The position numbers were made by a program, and so were the translations under genes. 64,000 nt of DNA from Planctomycetaceae bacterium (GTDB taxonomy: Bacteria > Planctomycetota > Planctomycetia > Planctomycetales > Planctomycetaceae), in contig PBOJ01000040.1 in the NCBI GenBank assembly GCA_002724315.1, positions 1 through 64,000 of the forward strand. The letters are read 5' to 3'. Every line of letters starts with the position of its first letter. Positions within the stretch are counted from its first letter, which is position 1. Shown one piece after another: positions 35,836-45,003 of the stretch. The notes beneath the pieces were generated by a model. It made no database searches. It saw nothing but the letters and a program-made list of their open reading frames with translations, and was not told the DNA's origin.

Positions 35836-36152
35836 GCCGTCGACCTGGCAGACACGGCGAGATCCCTGATCCGGATGTTGTGGAACTCGACCCAAGCCCC
35901 ATGAAACAGATATGGCCGCTGTCCCGCTTCCGGCCGTGATGCTTCCGGCCATCGAGCGATCCGAGGCCGCCGATGTTGGCTTTGACAATCGGGGCTCTCG
36001 AGGAACCGGCTTCACCAGAACGCACCCCAGCTGCCGGTGAAACCGCCGAAAGGCGTCAGTTGCAACACCCGAAATGCTCCGTTACTCTTGCCCGTTCACG
36101 CCGGGCTGTCGGTCCTCGCAACCTGTGAGGAACAGGCCGCCGGCGAGGGATG
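35836..36152. other. Intergenic region before tRNA-His
   Basis: No gene is supported here. A weak promoter-like pair, TTGCAA (36060-36065), 17 bases, TACTCT (36083-36088, three of six), lies 65 bases before the tRNA and is the only candidate for its promoter. Confidence 0.5.
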
Positions 36153-36226
36153 GTGGATATAGCTCAGTTGGTTAGAGCGCCAGATTGTGGTTCTGGAGGT
36201 CGCCGGTTCGAATCCGGTTATCCACC
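36153..36226 (+). tRNA. tRNA-His (anticodon GTG)
   Basis: A complete cloverleaf: acceptor GTGGATA pairs with TATCCAC, the D arm is AGCTC...GAGC, the anticodon stem CCAGA/TCTGG encloses TTGTGGT with anticodon GTG (36187-36189), and the T arm is CCGGTTCGAATCCGG. A G precedes position 1 (36152) and the discriminator is C, matching the extra G-1:C73 pair special to tRNA-His. The 3' CCA is not encoded. Confidence 0.97.
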
Positions 36227-36257
36227 CTTGCGAAGCTGGGACCGACGAGATTGTCGA

Positions 36258-37388
36258 CTAGCCGACGGCGCCAGCCGGAATCGCAGCGCGGATGGCCCGA
36301 GCAAGATGCTCGGTGCCGCGGCGCAGGGCTTCGTCGGAGGGGAACCCGAAGGCCAGCCTCAGGTACGGGACGTCGCGTTCGCCGCTGTCGAAATTGCGGC
36401 CGGGATGATAGAGCACCCCTTCCTGCTCGGCCGCGCGCGCCAGTGCGACGTTGTCGATTTCTTCAGGCAGCTTGACCCAGAGGAACATGCCCCCAGATGG
36501 CAATGACCAGGAGCACAGGTCGCCCAGTTGCTCCTCAAGCGAATCCACCAGGATGTCCCGCTTTCGCTTCAGCACGCGACACAACTCGGCGGTGTGTTCC
36601 CGGCGATGCTGCAGCATGAACTCGGTAACGATCATGGCCGCCAGGTTGCTGGTCCCCGCATCGCTCTTGAGCGACATCAGCCGCTCGATCAGTTCGGTGC
36701 CGGCCGAGACGTAGCCCAGTCGGGCCCCGGGACCGAGGATCTTCGACCAACTGGCGACGTAGATCACATCCTCACCGCCGGGCAAGGCGCGAATAGACGC
36801 CGGCGGTCGCTCGGCCTCGAAATGCAGATCGGCGTAACAGTTGTCCTCGACCAGTGGCACGCCTCGACGGCGAACCAGATCCAGCAGCCCTTCGCGTCGT
36901 TCCAATGGCAGGATCGCACCTGTCGGGTTCTGGTAAGTGGGAATCGCGTAGACGAATTTCGCCGGCCTGCCATCGGCGTCGAGACGATCGAGCGTTTCTT
37001 CCAGCGCATCGAGTCGCAACCCCTGCTCGTCTGTGGCCACGCCGACCGTCTCGAGACCATAACGGCGGAACAGCGAAAGGGCTCCGGTATAGCTGAACTC
37101 CTCGGTGATGATCGCATCACCGGGACTCGCCAGTGCCTCGGACAGCAGGGCGAGCGGTTGAGTCGAACCGGTGCCAAGCAGGAATGAATCCGGATCCAAC
37201 CCGACTCCCTCCCGCTCTTCAAATCGCTCGGCCGCCAACCGCCGCAACGGGGCATAGCCTTGAGGATCGGGATACTGCACGAGGTCACTCCCCTCGGCCG
37301 TCAACCTCCGAGTCGCCGCTCCGACAAGCTCGGCCACCGGGAACGACTCCGGATCGGGTCGCCCGCTGCTGAAATCACAGACGATCAT
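36258..37388 (-). CDS. PLP-dependent aminotransferase, fold type I (MocR/2-aminoadipate type)
   Basis: A 376-residue class I/II aminotransferase. The PLP lysine is in YVASWSKILGPGARLGY, the ring-binding Asn/Asp region is PTYQNPTGA and VEDNCYADL, and GSTQPLALLSEAL forms the phosphate-loop region near 75. There is no winged-helix N-terminal domain, so it is an enzyme, not a MocR regulator; the closest known activities are 2-aminoadipate, valine-pyruvate and aromatic transaminases. ATG at 37388 fits the family start. The gene faces the thioesterase gene across about 140 bases and converges on tRNA-His. Confidence 0.88.
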   Translation of the reverse strand: MIVCDFSSGRPDPESFPVAELVGAATRRLTAEGSDLVQYPDPQGYAPLRRLAAERFEEREGVGLDPDSFLLGTGSTQPLALLSEALASPGDAIITEEFSYTGALSLFRRYGLETVGVATDEQGLRLDALEETLDRLDADGRPAKFVYAIPTYQNPTGAILPLERREGLLDLVRRRGVPLVEDNCYADLHFEAERPPASIRALPGGEDVIYVASWSKILGPGARLGYVSAGTELIERLMSLKSDAGTSNLAAMIVTEFMLQHRREHTAELCRVLKRKRDILVDSLEEQLGDLCSWSLPSGGMFLWVKLPEEIDNVALARAAEQEGVLYHPGRNFDSGERDVPYLRLAFGFPSDEALRRGTEHLARAIRAAIPAGAVG

Positions 37389-37528
37389 GACTGTCCACCT
37401 TGTTGAGAGGAGCCGGATGCCGGGTCGCGTTCGATCGCATTGTCGATTGCCGCGACACCACTGGCAAGCAATCATGGCGACCGCGACCCGCCGTTCTGCC
37501 CATACCCCGACCGGAAGGGCCCTGCCGA

Positions 37529-37960
37529 ATGCCCGCAATCTTCGAATACGAACATGTCGTGACCACCGACGAGATCGATGCCCAGGGACACGTCGGGAAC
37601 GTCATCTTCCTGCGTTGGATGCAGGACGCGGCCATGGCGCATTCCTCCGCCCAGGGCTGGCCGCCGGAACGCTACCAGCAAACCGGTGCCGGCTGGGTCG
37701 TCCGCTCACACCAGATCGAGTACCTGCAATCGGCCTGGGAGGGTGACCGGATCATTGTGCGGACCTGGGTGGCCGACTTCCAGAAACTCACTTCGCTCCG
37801 CCGCTACCGGATCCTCCGCCCAGCAGATGAGCAACCAACCGTACTGGCGACAGCCGAGACCAACTGGGTCTACATCGGCTTCGAGCGACGGATGCCGCGG
37901 CGGATCCCCGAGGAACTGTCCGGAGCATTCGACGTGGTCGAGTCCGAGGGGGACGACTAG
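37529..37960 (+). CDS. Acyl-CoA thioesterase, 4HBT/FadM-like hotdog protein
   Basis: A 143-residue hotdog-fold protein. TTDEIDAQGHVGNVIFLRWMQDAA has the D-x-x-G-H-x-x-N signature of 4-hydroxybenzoyl-CoA-thioesterase-like enzymes, written here as its motif: the Asp at about residue 17 is the usual nucleophile or general base. It probably hydrolyses an acyl-CoA or acyl-ACP in the cytoplasm. The start is the ATG at 37529. Its stop shares the CTAG palindrome (37957-37960) with that of the convergent aldo/keto reductase gene. Confidence 0.87.
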   Translation: MPAIFEYEHVVTTDEIDAQGHVGNVIFLRWMQDAAMAHSSAQGWPPERYQQTGAGWVVRSHQIEYLQSAWEGDRIIVRTWVADFQKLTSLRRYRILRPADEQPTVLATAETNWVYIGFERRMPRRIPEELSGAFDVVESEGDD

Positions 37961-38931
37961 ATCGGTGGCCGCGATGCCGCATCGCCCCGGGCCGCGATCG
38001 CCTGGTCCACGCGACCCAGCACCTCCTCGCCCACGTCAGCCCCCATCGCCACCGCCGACTCGCGGATCTGTTCGGGTCGACGGCCCCCACACAATGCCAC
38101 GCTGATTCCCGGCTGCGCCAGTGTCCAGGCGATCACCAGCTGCGAAACCGTCAGGTCCGCGTCGGAAGCGATCGGACGCAGTGAGTCGACGAAGTCCAGG
38201 TTCCGCTGGTACTCGGCCCCCTGGAACATCGGGTACTTCGCCCGACCGTCAGGAGACTCGAAAACGTGATCGCGAGACAGGTGACCGGCCAGCAAACCCT
38301 TCAGCAACACCCAGTAGGCCATCACTGACACACCGTGCTGACGGCACCATGGCAGATGCTCGTCCTCGATCTCACGCTGCAGCATGTTGTAGTGAGGCTG
38401 TGACGCCGAGATCGGACAGACGGCCGAGAACTCCTCCATCTGGTCGGCGGTGAAATTCGAGACACCGACACTCAGGATCTTGCCCTCCTCGAGCAGGTGC
38501 TTCAGCCCACCGGCCGATTCGGATACCGGCACCGCCGGATCAGGAGCGTGGATGTAGTAGAGATCGATGCGGTCGGTGTCCAAACGTTGCAGGCTCTCGT
38601 CGCACTGTCGCCGAAGTGTCTCGGGACGGGCGTCCCGCTGCTGGATACGGTTCTCCCAATGAACCCCTCCCTTGGTGGCAATCACCACCTCATCGCGGCG
38701 GTGACCCAGCCCCCGGCCGATCAACTTCTCACTCTCTCCCTCGTAGCCGTAGCAGAAAGCGGTGTCGAAGAAATTGACACCCGAGTCCAGTGCGGCCTCG
38801 AGTGTCGCAACCGACTCGGCGTCGGTCACGCCGAGGGTGGTCACTCCGCTGATCGGCCAACAGCCCATCGCCACCGGCGTCACGTGGATCCCGGTCGTCC
38901 CGATCTCGATCGTCGTCTCAAATGCTGACAT
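37957..38931 (-). CDS. Aldo/keto reductase
   Basis: A 324-residue AKR-superfamily (alpha/beta)8 enzyme. The catalytic tetrad can be followed: Asp in FFDTAFCYG with the nearby Tyr, Lys in VIATKGG, and His in YYIHAPD; NADPH contacts appear in SVGVSNF and the C-terminal GGRRPEQIRE. It reduces aldehydes or ketones with NADPH. It has no signal peptide and no obvious operon partner; it converges on the thioesterase gene. The physiological substrate cannot be read from sequence. Confidence 0.9.
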   Translation of the reverse strand: MSAFETTIEIGTTGIHVTPVAMGCWPISGVTTLGVTDAESVATLEAALDSGVNFFDTAFCYGYEGESEKLIGRGLGHRRDEVVIATKGGVHWENRIQQRDARPETLRRQCDESLQRLDTDRIDLYYIHAPDPAVPVSESAGGLKHLLEEGKILSVGVSNFTADQMEEFSAVCPISASQPHYNMLQREIEDEHLPWCRQHGVSVMAYWVLLKGLLAGHLSRDHVFESPDGRAKYPMFQGAEYQRNLDFVDSLRPIASDADLTVSQLVIAWTLAQPGISVALCGGRRPEQIRESAVAMGADVGEEVLGRVDQAIAARGDAASRPPI

Positions 38932-39014
38932 GCCGAACCAGCATAGCCAACCGGGAGGCTGCGCCCAGCAACGCGGCTGTCGCCACCAGCACCCCGGTCG
39001 ACTAGCATGAGCCC

Positions 39015-39728
39015 ATGTGTGGTCGCTTCAACCTCAGGTCCTCGGCCGCGGAACTGGCGTCGTTCTTCGACATTGTGTTCGACCCGCCATTGCAGGCAAC
39101 GCTGGCCCCCCGTTTCAACATCGCCCCGTCCCAGCCGGTGTTGGTGGTTCGAACCGAATCCGACCAGGTCTCAGCGGCACTGGTCAACTGGGGACTGGTC
39201 CCGGGATGGGCCAAGGACCCGGCCGTCGGCAACCGGTTGATCAATGCGCGATGCGAGACGGTTTCCGAGAAGCCATCGTTCCGGGCTGCCTTCAGTCGCC
39301 GTCGCTGCCTGGTCCCGGCAACGGGATTCTACGAATGGCAAAAGACCGGGGGGCGGGGCAAGCAGCCCTGGCACATCCATCGCCCCGACGACAGCCCACT
39401 GGCATTTGCCGGGATCTGGGAGCACTGGGAGGCCGACGACGGCTCAGCACTGGAGACCTGTGCGATCATCACGACAGCCGCCAATTCTTGCATGGAACCA
39501 ATCCACCACCGCATGCCGGTGATACTCGATCCAGCCGACTTCCCCGCATGGCTCGACCCCGAACACGACGATCGCGATCGGCTCGAAAGCCTGATGGTCC
39601 CCTGCCCTGCAGGAGCATTGGTCACCGATCGGATCGACACCTGGGTCAATCGCCCGGCCAATGAAGGACCTGGCTGCCTGCAACCGGCCGCCGAGCGGTC
39701 GCCCGGTGATGGCAGGCTATTCCACTAG
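39015..39728 (+). CDS. SRAP domain protein (HMCES/YedK type)
   Basis: A 237-residue SOS-response-associated peptidase. After Met removal, Cys2 (MCGRF) is the residue that crosslinks to abasic sites in single-stranded DNA; the other active-site residues are seen as Asn in PRFNIAPSQ, Glu in GFYEWQK and His in IHHRMPVIL. This family shields abasic sites in replication. The gene is about standard length with a diverged tail of about 20 residues. Its last 12 bases overlap the end of the convergent HAD gene. Confidence 0.95.
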   Translation: MCGRFNLRSSAAELASFFDIVFDPPLQATLAPRFNIAPSQPVLVVRTESDQVSAALVNWGLVPGWAKDPAVGNRLINARCETVSEKPSFRAAFSRRRCLVPATGFYEWQKTGGRGKQPWHIHRPDDSPLAFAGIWEHWEADDGSALETCAIITTAANSCMEPIHHRMPVILDPADFPAWLDPEHDDRDRLESLMVPCPAGALVTDRIDTWVNRPANEGPGCLQPAAERSPGDGRLFH

Positions 39729-40406
39729 GATCGACACCACCCGGTCGGTGTCCCCGAGGTCCCCCAGCAACTGATCCGGCTCGCCGACAGCAATCTCGTC
39801 TCGAGAGAACATGCCGGTGGCGACTGCCAGGACCCGAACTCCGATCGCCCGTGCACATTGGACGTCCAACGGAGTGTCTCCGATCACCCACACCTCGTTT
39901 GGCTCCCACCAATCCAGTTCCTGGCGAACATGCTCGCGTCCCCGACGGGCCACGTCGTCGCGATCCCGATCGTGATCGCCGAAACCGCCGAACAACTGTC
40001 CATCCCGGTCAAAATGACCGTCCAGACCAAAATGGCCCAGCTTCCGACGAGCGCCTTCAACCAGGTTCCCGGTCAACAGACCCAGCACGACATCGTCGCG
40101 ACCGGACAGCGCCGCCAACAGCTCGTTGACCCCGGGCAGCGCGAGCCCATCAAGCCGGGCAAGTTCCACGGGCAATCCCTCGAGGTAGAACTCACGAACC
40201 CGTTCCCAGGTCGCCTCGTCGCATGGCAGCCCATGGAAGGCCATCAGATCCTCGATGATGGCCCGATCCGTGCGGCCGGCAGTCGAAATGCCCTCGGTTG
40301 GTTGCGTCACACCGAAGGCCCGCGCCAACGCTTTCTCCATTGCCGCCTGGCCGGCCCCACCGGCGTTGACCAACGTCCCATCGATATCGAACAGGCAGAC
40401 CCGCAT
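39717..40406 (-). CDS. HAD-family hydrolase (phosphoglycolate phosphatase-like)
   Basis: A 229-residue HAD subfamily I phosphatase with motif I LFDIDGTLV at 5-13 (the first Asp is the nucleophile), a helical cap, motif II LLTGN near 117, and motif IV VIGDTPLDV near 180. It may remove phosphate from phosphoglycolate or another small metabolite. The start is ATG at 40406, overlapping the previous stop as TGATG; a GTG one codon upstream (40409) is also possible, and both mean translational coupling to the 174-residue upstream gene. Confidence 0.85.
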   Translation of the reverse strand: MRVCLFDIDGTLVNAGGAGQAAMEKALARAFGVTQPTEGISTAGRTDRAIIEDLMAFHGLPCDEATWERVREFYLEGLPVELARLDGLALPGVNELLAALSGRDDVVLGLLTGNLVEGARRKLGHFGLDGHFDRDGQLFGGFGDHDRDRDDVARRGREHVRQELDWWEPNEVWVIGDTPLDVQCARAIGVRVLAVATGMFSRDEIAVGEPDQLLGDLGDTDRVVSILVE

Positions 40407-40930
40407 CACGCAGCTCGCTCGACGACACCACCGTCCGAGACACTTCCAACCTCCAGGTCGGTCCAGGCGGCCAAGACACGGGATCGAACGGATTCGTCAC
40501 GCGGTGCCACGACGACCAGGGTGGCCCCGTGACGGGTGACCTGGTGACGAATCGTCGCCACCAGCCGTCGGCCGCGTGCCCCCGCGGCTTCGACTCGATC
40601 GAGGATCACACGGGTCGACCGTCCATCGGCCAACAGGATCCGCTCGAAGCGATGCCACAAAGCCGGAGTGGCCCGGGCCCGTTCGATGTCTGGCCCCAGC
40701 AGCCTTTCGAGCACTCGCCGCTCGGTCTCAGGGTGTTCCGCAGCGCCGCAGACGGCCAACGGTGACAGGTCGGTAAACAGAACCCGCTGGCCGGCCTGCT
40801 GCCAGTCGGAGATGGCCCGTGCGATCAACGAGGAGATCTCCACACCGTCCTGGCCGCTCAGCCAGATCACCCGACCTCCTCGTTCCGCCTGCCACTCGAC
40901 TCGCGCCTGCGTCTCATCTTGATCCATCAT
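40406..40930 (-). CDS. Unrecognised 174-residue protein coupled to the HAD phosphatase
   Basis: A cytoplasmic protein of 174 residues. Residues about 20-32 (RVIWLSGQDGVEI) lie where a P-loop would in a kinase or ATPase, followed by a helix and VLFTDLSPL, but the Gly-Lys-Ser/Thr of a Walker A motif is missing. The second half has VILDRVEA and TLVVVAPRDESV, strand-helix units of a Rossmann-like fold. I therefore see a possible dead nucleotide-binding protein and do not name it. It overlaps the HAD gene by one to four bases. First of a two-gene minus-strand unit. Confidence 0.65.
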   Translation of the reverse strand: MMDQDETQARVEWQAERGGRVIWLSGQDGVEISSLIARAISDWQQAGQRVLFTDLSPLAVCGAAEHPETERRVLERLLGPDIERARATPALWHRFERILLADGRSTRVILDRVEAAGARGRRLVATIRHQVTRHGATLVVVAPRDESVRSRVLAAWTDLEVGSVSDGGVVERAA

Positions 40931-41387
40931 TTCCCAAAGCCCCCTCCAGGCCCCCTTTGGTCATTGCCCAAACTGCCTGACCCTCACAACTGGCCCCTCA
41001 CTCCTGTTATCGGTCGTCACACACCACGGCCATGATCGGCAGCAGGAGAATCGTCGCTGCCATCGTTGCCATCGACATCTCCCGAGCCACCTGTCCACCA
41101 ACCGGTGCAGCATGGCCGCCCATCCACGGAAGACCTGAACGCGGCTGAGCCACCTGTACACCGATTGCCGATTAATGTCCTTGACGTTTTTCTGGAAGCA
41201 CGAGTAGAGTACCGAACGTTAGCGGCCTCGAGACGGGTCACCGGGCTGGTGGACGGCGAAGTTGAATTGCCTGACACCACCCCCAGACGTCCACGAAGCT
41301 GCGGACAGTGATTGTGCCCCCACCTAGTCCGGAATGGGCAACTCCGTTCGTTCAGGGTTGGTTCACGGGGCCCCCAAGGAAGTTGCA
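40931..41387. other. Intergenic region with promoter for the prepilin-like gene
   Basis: No gene is supported in these 457 bases between two divergently read genes. Besides the promoter described separately, the last 170 bases form a long untranslated leader of the 41388 gene, ending in AAGGAAG before its start. No CRISPR, RNA gene or clear terminator is seen. Confidence 0.6.
41181..41210 (+). promoter_or_regulatory. Predicted promoter of the DUF1559 gene
   Basis: TTGACG (five of six), an 18-base spacer and TAGAGT (four of six). Transcription would start near 41217 and leave a leader of about 170 bases, unusually long for this window. Confidence 0.55.
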
Positions 41388-42425
41388 ATGATGATCAATC
41401 GACGTCGCCGTGGTGGTTTCACTCTGATCGAGTTGCTGGTCGTGATCGCGATTATCGCGATCCTGGCCGCGTTACTGCTGCCGGCTGTGCAGCAGGCCCG
41501 CGAGGCAGCGCGCAATACGCAGTGCAAGAACAACCTCAAGCAACTCGGACTCGCGTTGCACAACTACCACGACGCCCACAATTCCTTCCCCCCGGGTCAG
41601 GTCAACCAGTTGATGCTCGGCGGCCTCGGTACCGGTGGCTTCCAGCACTCCGACCCGACCGAACCCAGGCAGCCCAGTGGCAACGGTCTTCAAGGAACCA
41701 GTTGGATGCTGCACCTGCTGCCCCAGGTGAACCAGGAGTTGTTGAGTGATCTCTGGGAAGACAAGATGAACGTGCAGATGAACGGGAACGGCATGAACAT
41801 GGCCATCGACCCGATCACCCAGACACAGGTCGTCCTGACGCCCGCCCAGACCGACATCCCCGAGTTCTACTGCCCGTCACGACGCGGCTCGATGGACCGC
41901 AGCCAGTTCCCCAACATGTTGCTGGTCAACCCGGACTGGACCAAGGGTGGCAATGATTACGCGGGAGTGACCGGTTCCGGCGTGACATTCAACGACGCCA
42001 ACCGTGGCACCTGGAACCTGACACCCGCCCAGACGATCAACGACCCCACGCTCTCCCGACTTCCCAACAACATCCATGTCGGAGTCTTCTCGGTCAACAG
42101 TTCGACCCGGATTCGGGACGTCATCGATGGTGAGTCACAGACACTGATGGTCGGTGAGGCCGAGCGATTCGACGAGGTGGGCGACGCCCTACGGACCAGC
42201 AGCGACGGGTGGGCCTGGGGTGGTCCGGCGACACTGCTGAGTACTCGGTTTGGGCCGAACCAGAAGATCCACTACGACAACGCCGGCAGTGCCCACGGCA
42301 ACGGAGGATGCAACTTCGTGCTGGTCGATGGCAGCGTCCGAGCCATCAATCAGAGCGTCAACAGAACCATCTTCCAGAACCTCGGCAACATGCGCCGCAA
42401 GATCCCAGTGCAAGTCCCCAACTAA
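41388..42425 (+). CDS. DUF1559 prepilin-type N-terminal methylation protein
   Basis: A 345-residue pilin-like protein. After a short basic leader ([10 protein letters not shown]) comes the prepilin-peptidase site and first strand of type IV pilins, [20 protein letters not shown], with processing expected before Phe and Glu at +5. [28 protein letters not shown] is the DUF1559 hallmark, shown in pieces, and the C-terminal [13 protein letters not shown] is its DG motif. The family is enormously expanded in planctomycetes, where members are surface or pseudopilus proteins of unknown role. AAGGAAG precedes the ATG. Followed by its typical zinc-ribbon partner. Confidence 0.95.
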   Translation: MMINRRRRGGFTLIELLVVIAIIAILAALLLPAVQQAREAARNTQCKNNLKQLGLALHNYHDAHNSFPPGQVNQLMLGGLGTGGFQHSDPTEPRQPSGNGLQGTSWMLHLLPQVNQELLSDLWEDKMNVQMNGNGMNMAIDPITQTQVVLTPAQTDIPEFYCPSRRGSMDRSQFPNMLLVNPDWTKGGNDYAGVTGSGVTFNDANRGTWNLTPAQTINDPTLSRLPNNIHVGVFSVNSSTRIRDVIDGESQTLMVGEAERFDEVGDALRTSSDGWAWGGPATLLSTRFGPNQKIHYDNAGSAHGNGGCNFVLVDGSVRAINQSVNRTIFQNLGNMRRKIPVQVPN

Positions 42426-42478
42426 GCTGGGACAAGCCACCCCCTCCGACACGTGTTCCCAGCGGACCCAGGAACCCA

Positions 42479-43450
42479 ATGACGATCCGCTACCAGTGCA
42501 CCGAATGCGAATCGGTCCTCAAGATTCGGGATGACAAGGCCGGACAGACAGCTCGTTGTCCGAAGTGCAAGACCGAGTTCGTGATCCCGGAGCCGGAAGC
42601 TGCACCGGAGCCGGAAGCCGCACCGGCCGAAGACGAGACGCAAACGGCCCTGGCTGCCGGCGATGACCCCGATGAAGATTCCGAAGACGACGCCATGTCG
42701 TTTCTGATGGAGTCCGGCGACGTCCCCGTCGCCCCGCCTTCGGCTGCCACCTCGCTCGAGGACGACGACGACCCTCCACCTCCACCTCGCCCGTCACCCG
42801 AAGAACGTCAGTTGCACCGGCCGCCGCCGCGACCGAAGGCCGATTCCGAGGACACGTCCAGCGCCGCCGGCGCTCTGCTCGCAGCCGGCGAATCGGCCCG
42901 CGCGGCCGCTGCCAACGAAAGCGAACCCGTCGAAGAGCGTCCGCGGGTCGACATGGACGAAGTCAAGCAGTTGGCCACTCGCAAACTGCTGCCGATTGGC
43001 GGCGGAATCGTCGTCATCTGCGGTATCTTCTTCTACCTGTTCAATTCCATGTCGGGCGGAGCCAACCTCCCCCCCCTGGCCTCAGTCTCCGGGACAATCA
43101 CCCTGGACGGGAAGCCCCTGGCCAACGCCACCGTGTTCTTCGATCCGGTCGCCGACTTGAAGAACGCGGAGCAGAGACAGACGGGCTCCAGTATCGGGAG
43201 ATCCGACGAGCAGGGCGTCTACACCCTGGCCTATCCCGGTGGCCACAGCGGTGCCGTAATCGGCATGCACACTGTCCGCGTCAACAAGACGGACAAAAAC
43301 GGCCTGGAGATCCTGGCCAAGAAGTACCATCGGCAAAGCCAGATGAAGCACGAAGTGAAGGACGGATCAAACACGATCGACCTGCCCCTGAGATCCGAAT
43401 CGACTGCCGCTGCCGGCGGCAAGCGGACCGCCGATCCACCAAGTCCCTGA
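42479..43450 (+). CDS. Zinc-ribbon, transmembrane, carboxypeptidase-regulatory-like protein
   Basis: A 323-residue protein in three parts. Residues 5-35 form a zinc ribbon (CTEC ... CPKC). About 40-165 is an acidic and proline-rich low-complexity linker. After a transmembrane helix near 180 (GGGIVVICGIFFYLF), the last 115 residues make a beta domain starting VSGTITLDGKPLANATVFFDP, the carboxypeptidase regulatory-like pattern (CarboxypepD_reg). The ribbon should lie in the cytoplasm and the beta domain outside. Such proteins recur next to DUF1559 genes in planctomycetes. It begins 53 bases after the DUF1559 stop and is probably co-transcribed. Confidence 0.85.
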   Translation: MTIRYQCTECESVLKIRDDKAGQTARCPKCKTEFVIPEPEAAPEPEAAPAEDETQTALAAGDDPDEDSEDDAMSFLMESGDVPVAPPSAATSLEDDDDPPPPPRPSPEERQLHRPPPRPKADSEDTSSAAGALLAAGESARAAAANESEPVEERPRVDMDEVKQLATRKLLPIGGGIVVICGIFFYLFNSMSGGANLPPLASVSGTITLDGKPLANATVFFDPVADLKNAEQRQTGSSIGRSDEQGVYTLAYPGGHSGAVIGMHTVRVNKTDKNGLEILAKKYHRQSQMKHEVKDGSNTIDLPLRSESTAAAGGKRTADPPSP

Positions 43451-43469
43451 TCCGTTTGGCTCGGACAGC

Positions 43470-44858
43470 CTACGGCTTCTTCTTCTCGGTCGTCTTTCCG
43501 AATCGATCGGGGGCCAGCTCTGCGGCCCTCTTCAGGTCCGCCGTAGCCTTGGCCTTCCGGCCAGCCGCCCGGTGCAGTTCACCACGCCTGGCATACGTCT
43601 CGGCCACGACATCGTCAAATCGCCTGGCCTTGGTGAAATCCGCGATTGCCCGATCCCAATCGCCCTGGCCCCTGTGCACTTCGCCGCGAAGGCTCCAGGC
43701 CGCATGGCCCGCACCGGCCTTCAGTGCCTGGTTGCAATCCTCCAGGGCCCGCGACCACTTCTCGGCGGCAATCCAGTGTCGGGCCCGGGCCAGATACGCC
43801 TCGACAGCCTTGGCCGGCTCGGCAGTGATCGCCCGCTGGTAATCGGCCATCGCTGCCCCCGTGCGACCGTCGGCACCCAAGTGTTGAGCCCGCTCGATAT
43901 AGGTCTTGGCCTGTTGCGGCGCCGCTGCCACTTTGCGAGAAAGTTGTTGGAACTTGATCAACCAGATCAACCGCTCCCCATCGGCCAGGGCCTCTTTCGA
44001 TTTGCCCAGCTTCCGGTACGCAGCGCGGCGCAACTGGTAGAATCGCGGATTGTCTCCATCCCGTTCGATCGCCGACGAACAATCGGCCACCGCTCGACGG
44101 TAATCCTTGTTGGCCATTCGCAGCAGCGCCCGATTGTTGTAGGCCATCACGAAATCGCCGTCGCAGACCAGGGCCTGGTCGAAATCTGCCAGGGCCTTGT
44201 CGTGATCGCCGCTGCGGAAATGAGCAAACCCGCGATTGTTCCAGGCATCGACGTACTTCGGGTCCGCCTCGATCGCCCTGTCGAAGTTGACGATCGCCTT
44301 GTCATATTCCTGGGCCCCGACATGCACCAGTCCACGATTGTTGTACGCCTCGGCGTACTTCGCGTCTAACGCGATAGCCGCGTCCAGATCTCGCAACGAC
44401 GCGTCGCGTTTGCCACGGGTAAACAGGAAGAAGCCACGAGCATTGAGCCAACGAGCAGTCTTGGGCTCGACACGAATCGCAGCCGAGTAGTCCGCCAACG
44501 CGTTGGCGTCCTGTTTTCTTCTCGCATAGATGTCAGCTCGCATCACGAACGCCCGGGCATTGCCGGCATCGTTGCCGATCGCCTGGCTGAGCAATTCGAC
44601 CGCTGTCTTGGCATCACCGGCCTGGACCCGTTTCGCAGCCCGGTCGATCAATGCGTCAACCGCCTTGTCGTCGGCCCCATCGGTCTTCCGGCCTGACCCG
44701 GTCGCCGAAGCACTCTGCCCGGCCCCTGTGTCCGCTTCGTCGCCGCCGCATCCAACCAGCCCGATCACCAGGACCAGGATCGCCCTCACCGAAACAAATC
44801 GGCAATTGCATCCGCGTCCGTTCACGTCGCCTCGCCGCATCGGCCAGAATCCGCGCAT
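43470..44858 (-). CDS. TPR-repeat lipoprotein
   Basis: A 462-residue protein with a lipoprotein signal peptide: the hydrophobic run ends in GLVGC, with Cys the likely lipid-anchored residue (about residue 37 of the longest frame). At least ten TPR units follow, e.g. AKYAEAYNNRGLVHVGAQ, PKYVDAWNNRGFAHFRSG and AKAVEAYLARARHW. A start at 44840 (MRRGDVNGR) is as likely as 44858. Such proteins act as binding scaffolds at the inner or outer membrane. Divergent from ispG across about 145 bases. No partner is evident. Confidence 0.87.
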   Translation of the reverse strand: MRGFWPMRRGDVNGRGCNCRFVSVRAILVLVIGLVGCGGDEADTGAGQSASATGSGRKTDGADDKAVDALIDRAAKRVQAGDAKTAVELLSQAIGNDAGNARAFVMRADIYARRKQDANALADYSAAIRVEPKTARWLNARGFFLFTRGKRDASLRDLDAAIALDAKYAEAYNNRGLVHVGAQEYDKAIVNFDRAIEADPKYVDAWNNRGFAHFRSGDHDKALADFDQALVCDGDFVMAYNNRALLRMANKDYRRAVADCSSAIERDGDNPRFYQLRRAAYRKLGKSKEALADGERLIWLIKFQQLSRKVAAAPQQAKTYIERAQHLGADGRTGAAMADYQRAITAEPAKAVEAYLARARHWIAAEKWSRALEDCNQALKAGAGHAAWSLRGEVHRGQGDWDRAIADFTKARRFDDVVAETYARRGELHRAAGRKAKATADLKRAAELAPDRFGKTTEKKKP

Positions 44859-45003
44859 CGCTCAACCTCCTGGAGGGCATCCCGTCGCCAAGTGGGACTC
44901 GGCGGCTTGTAGTTCTCGGTGAACTCGAGGTCAATCCCGATCGCGTCACCGCCATGAGGCCGTGCTGGAGTGTCCCGACGGTGACGACTACAATCCGATC
45001 ACG

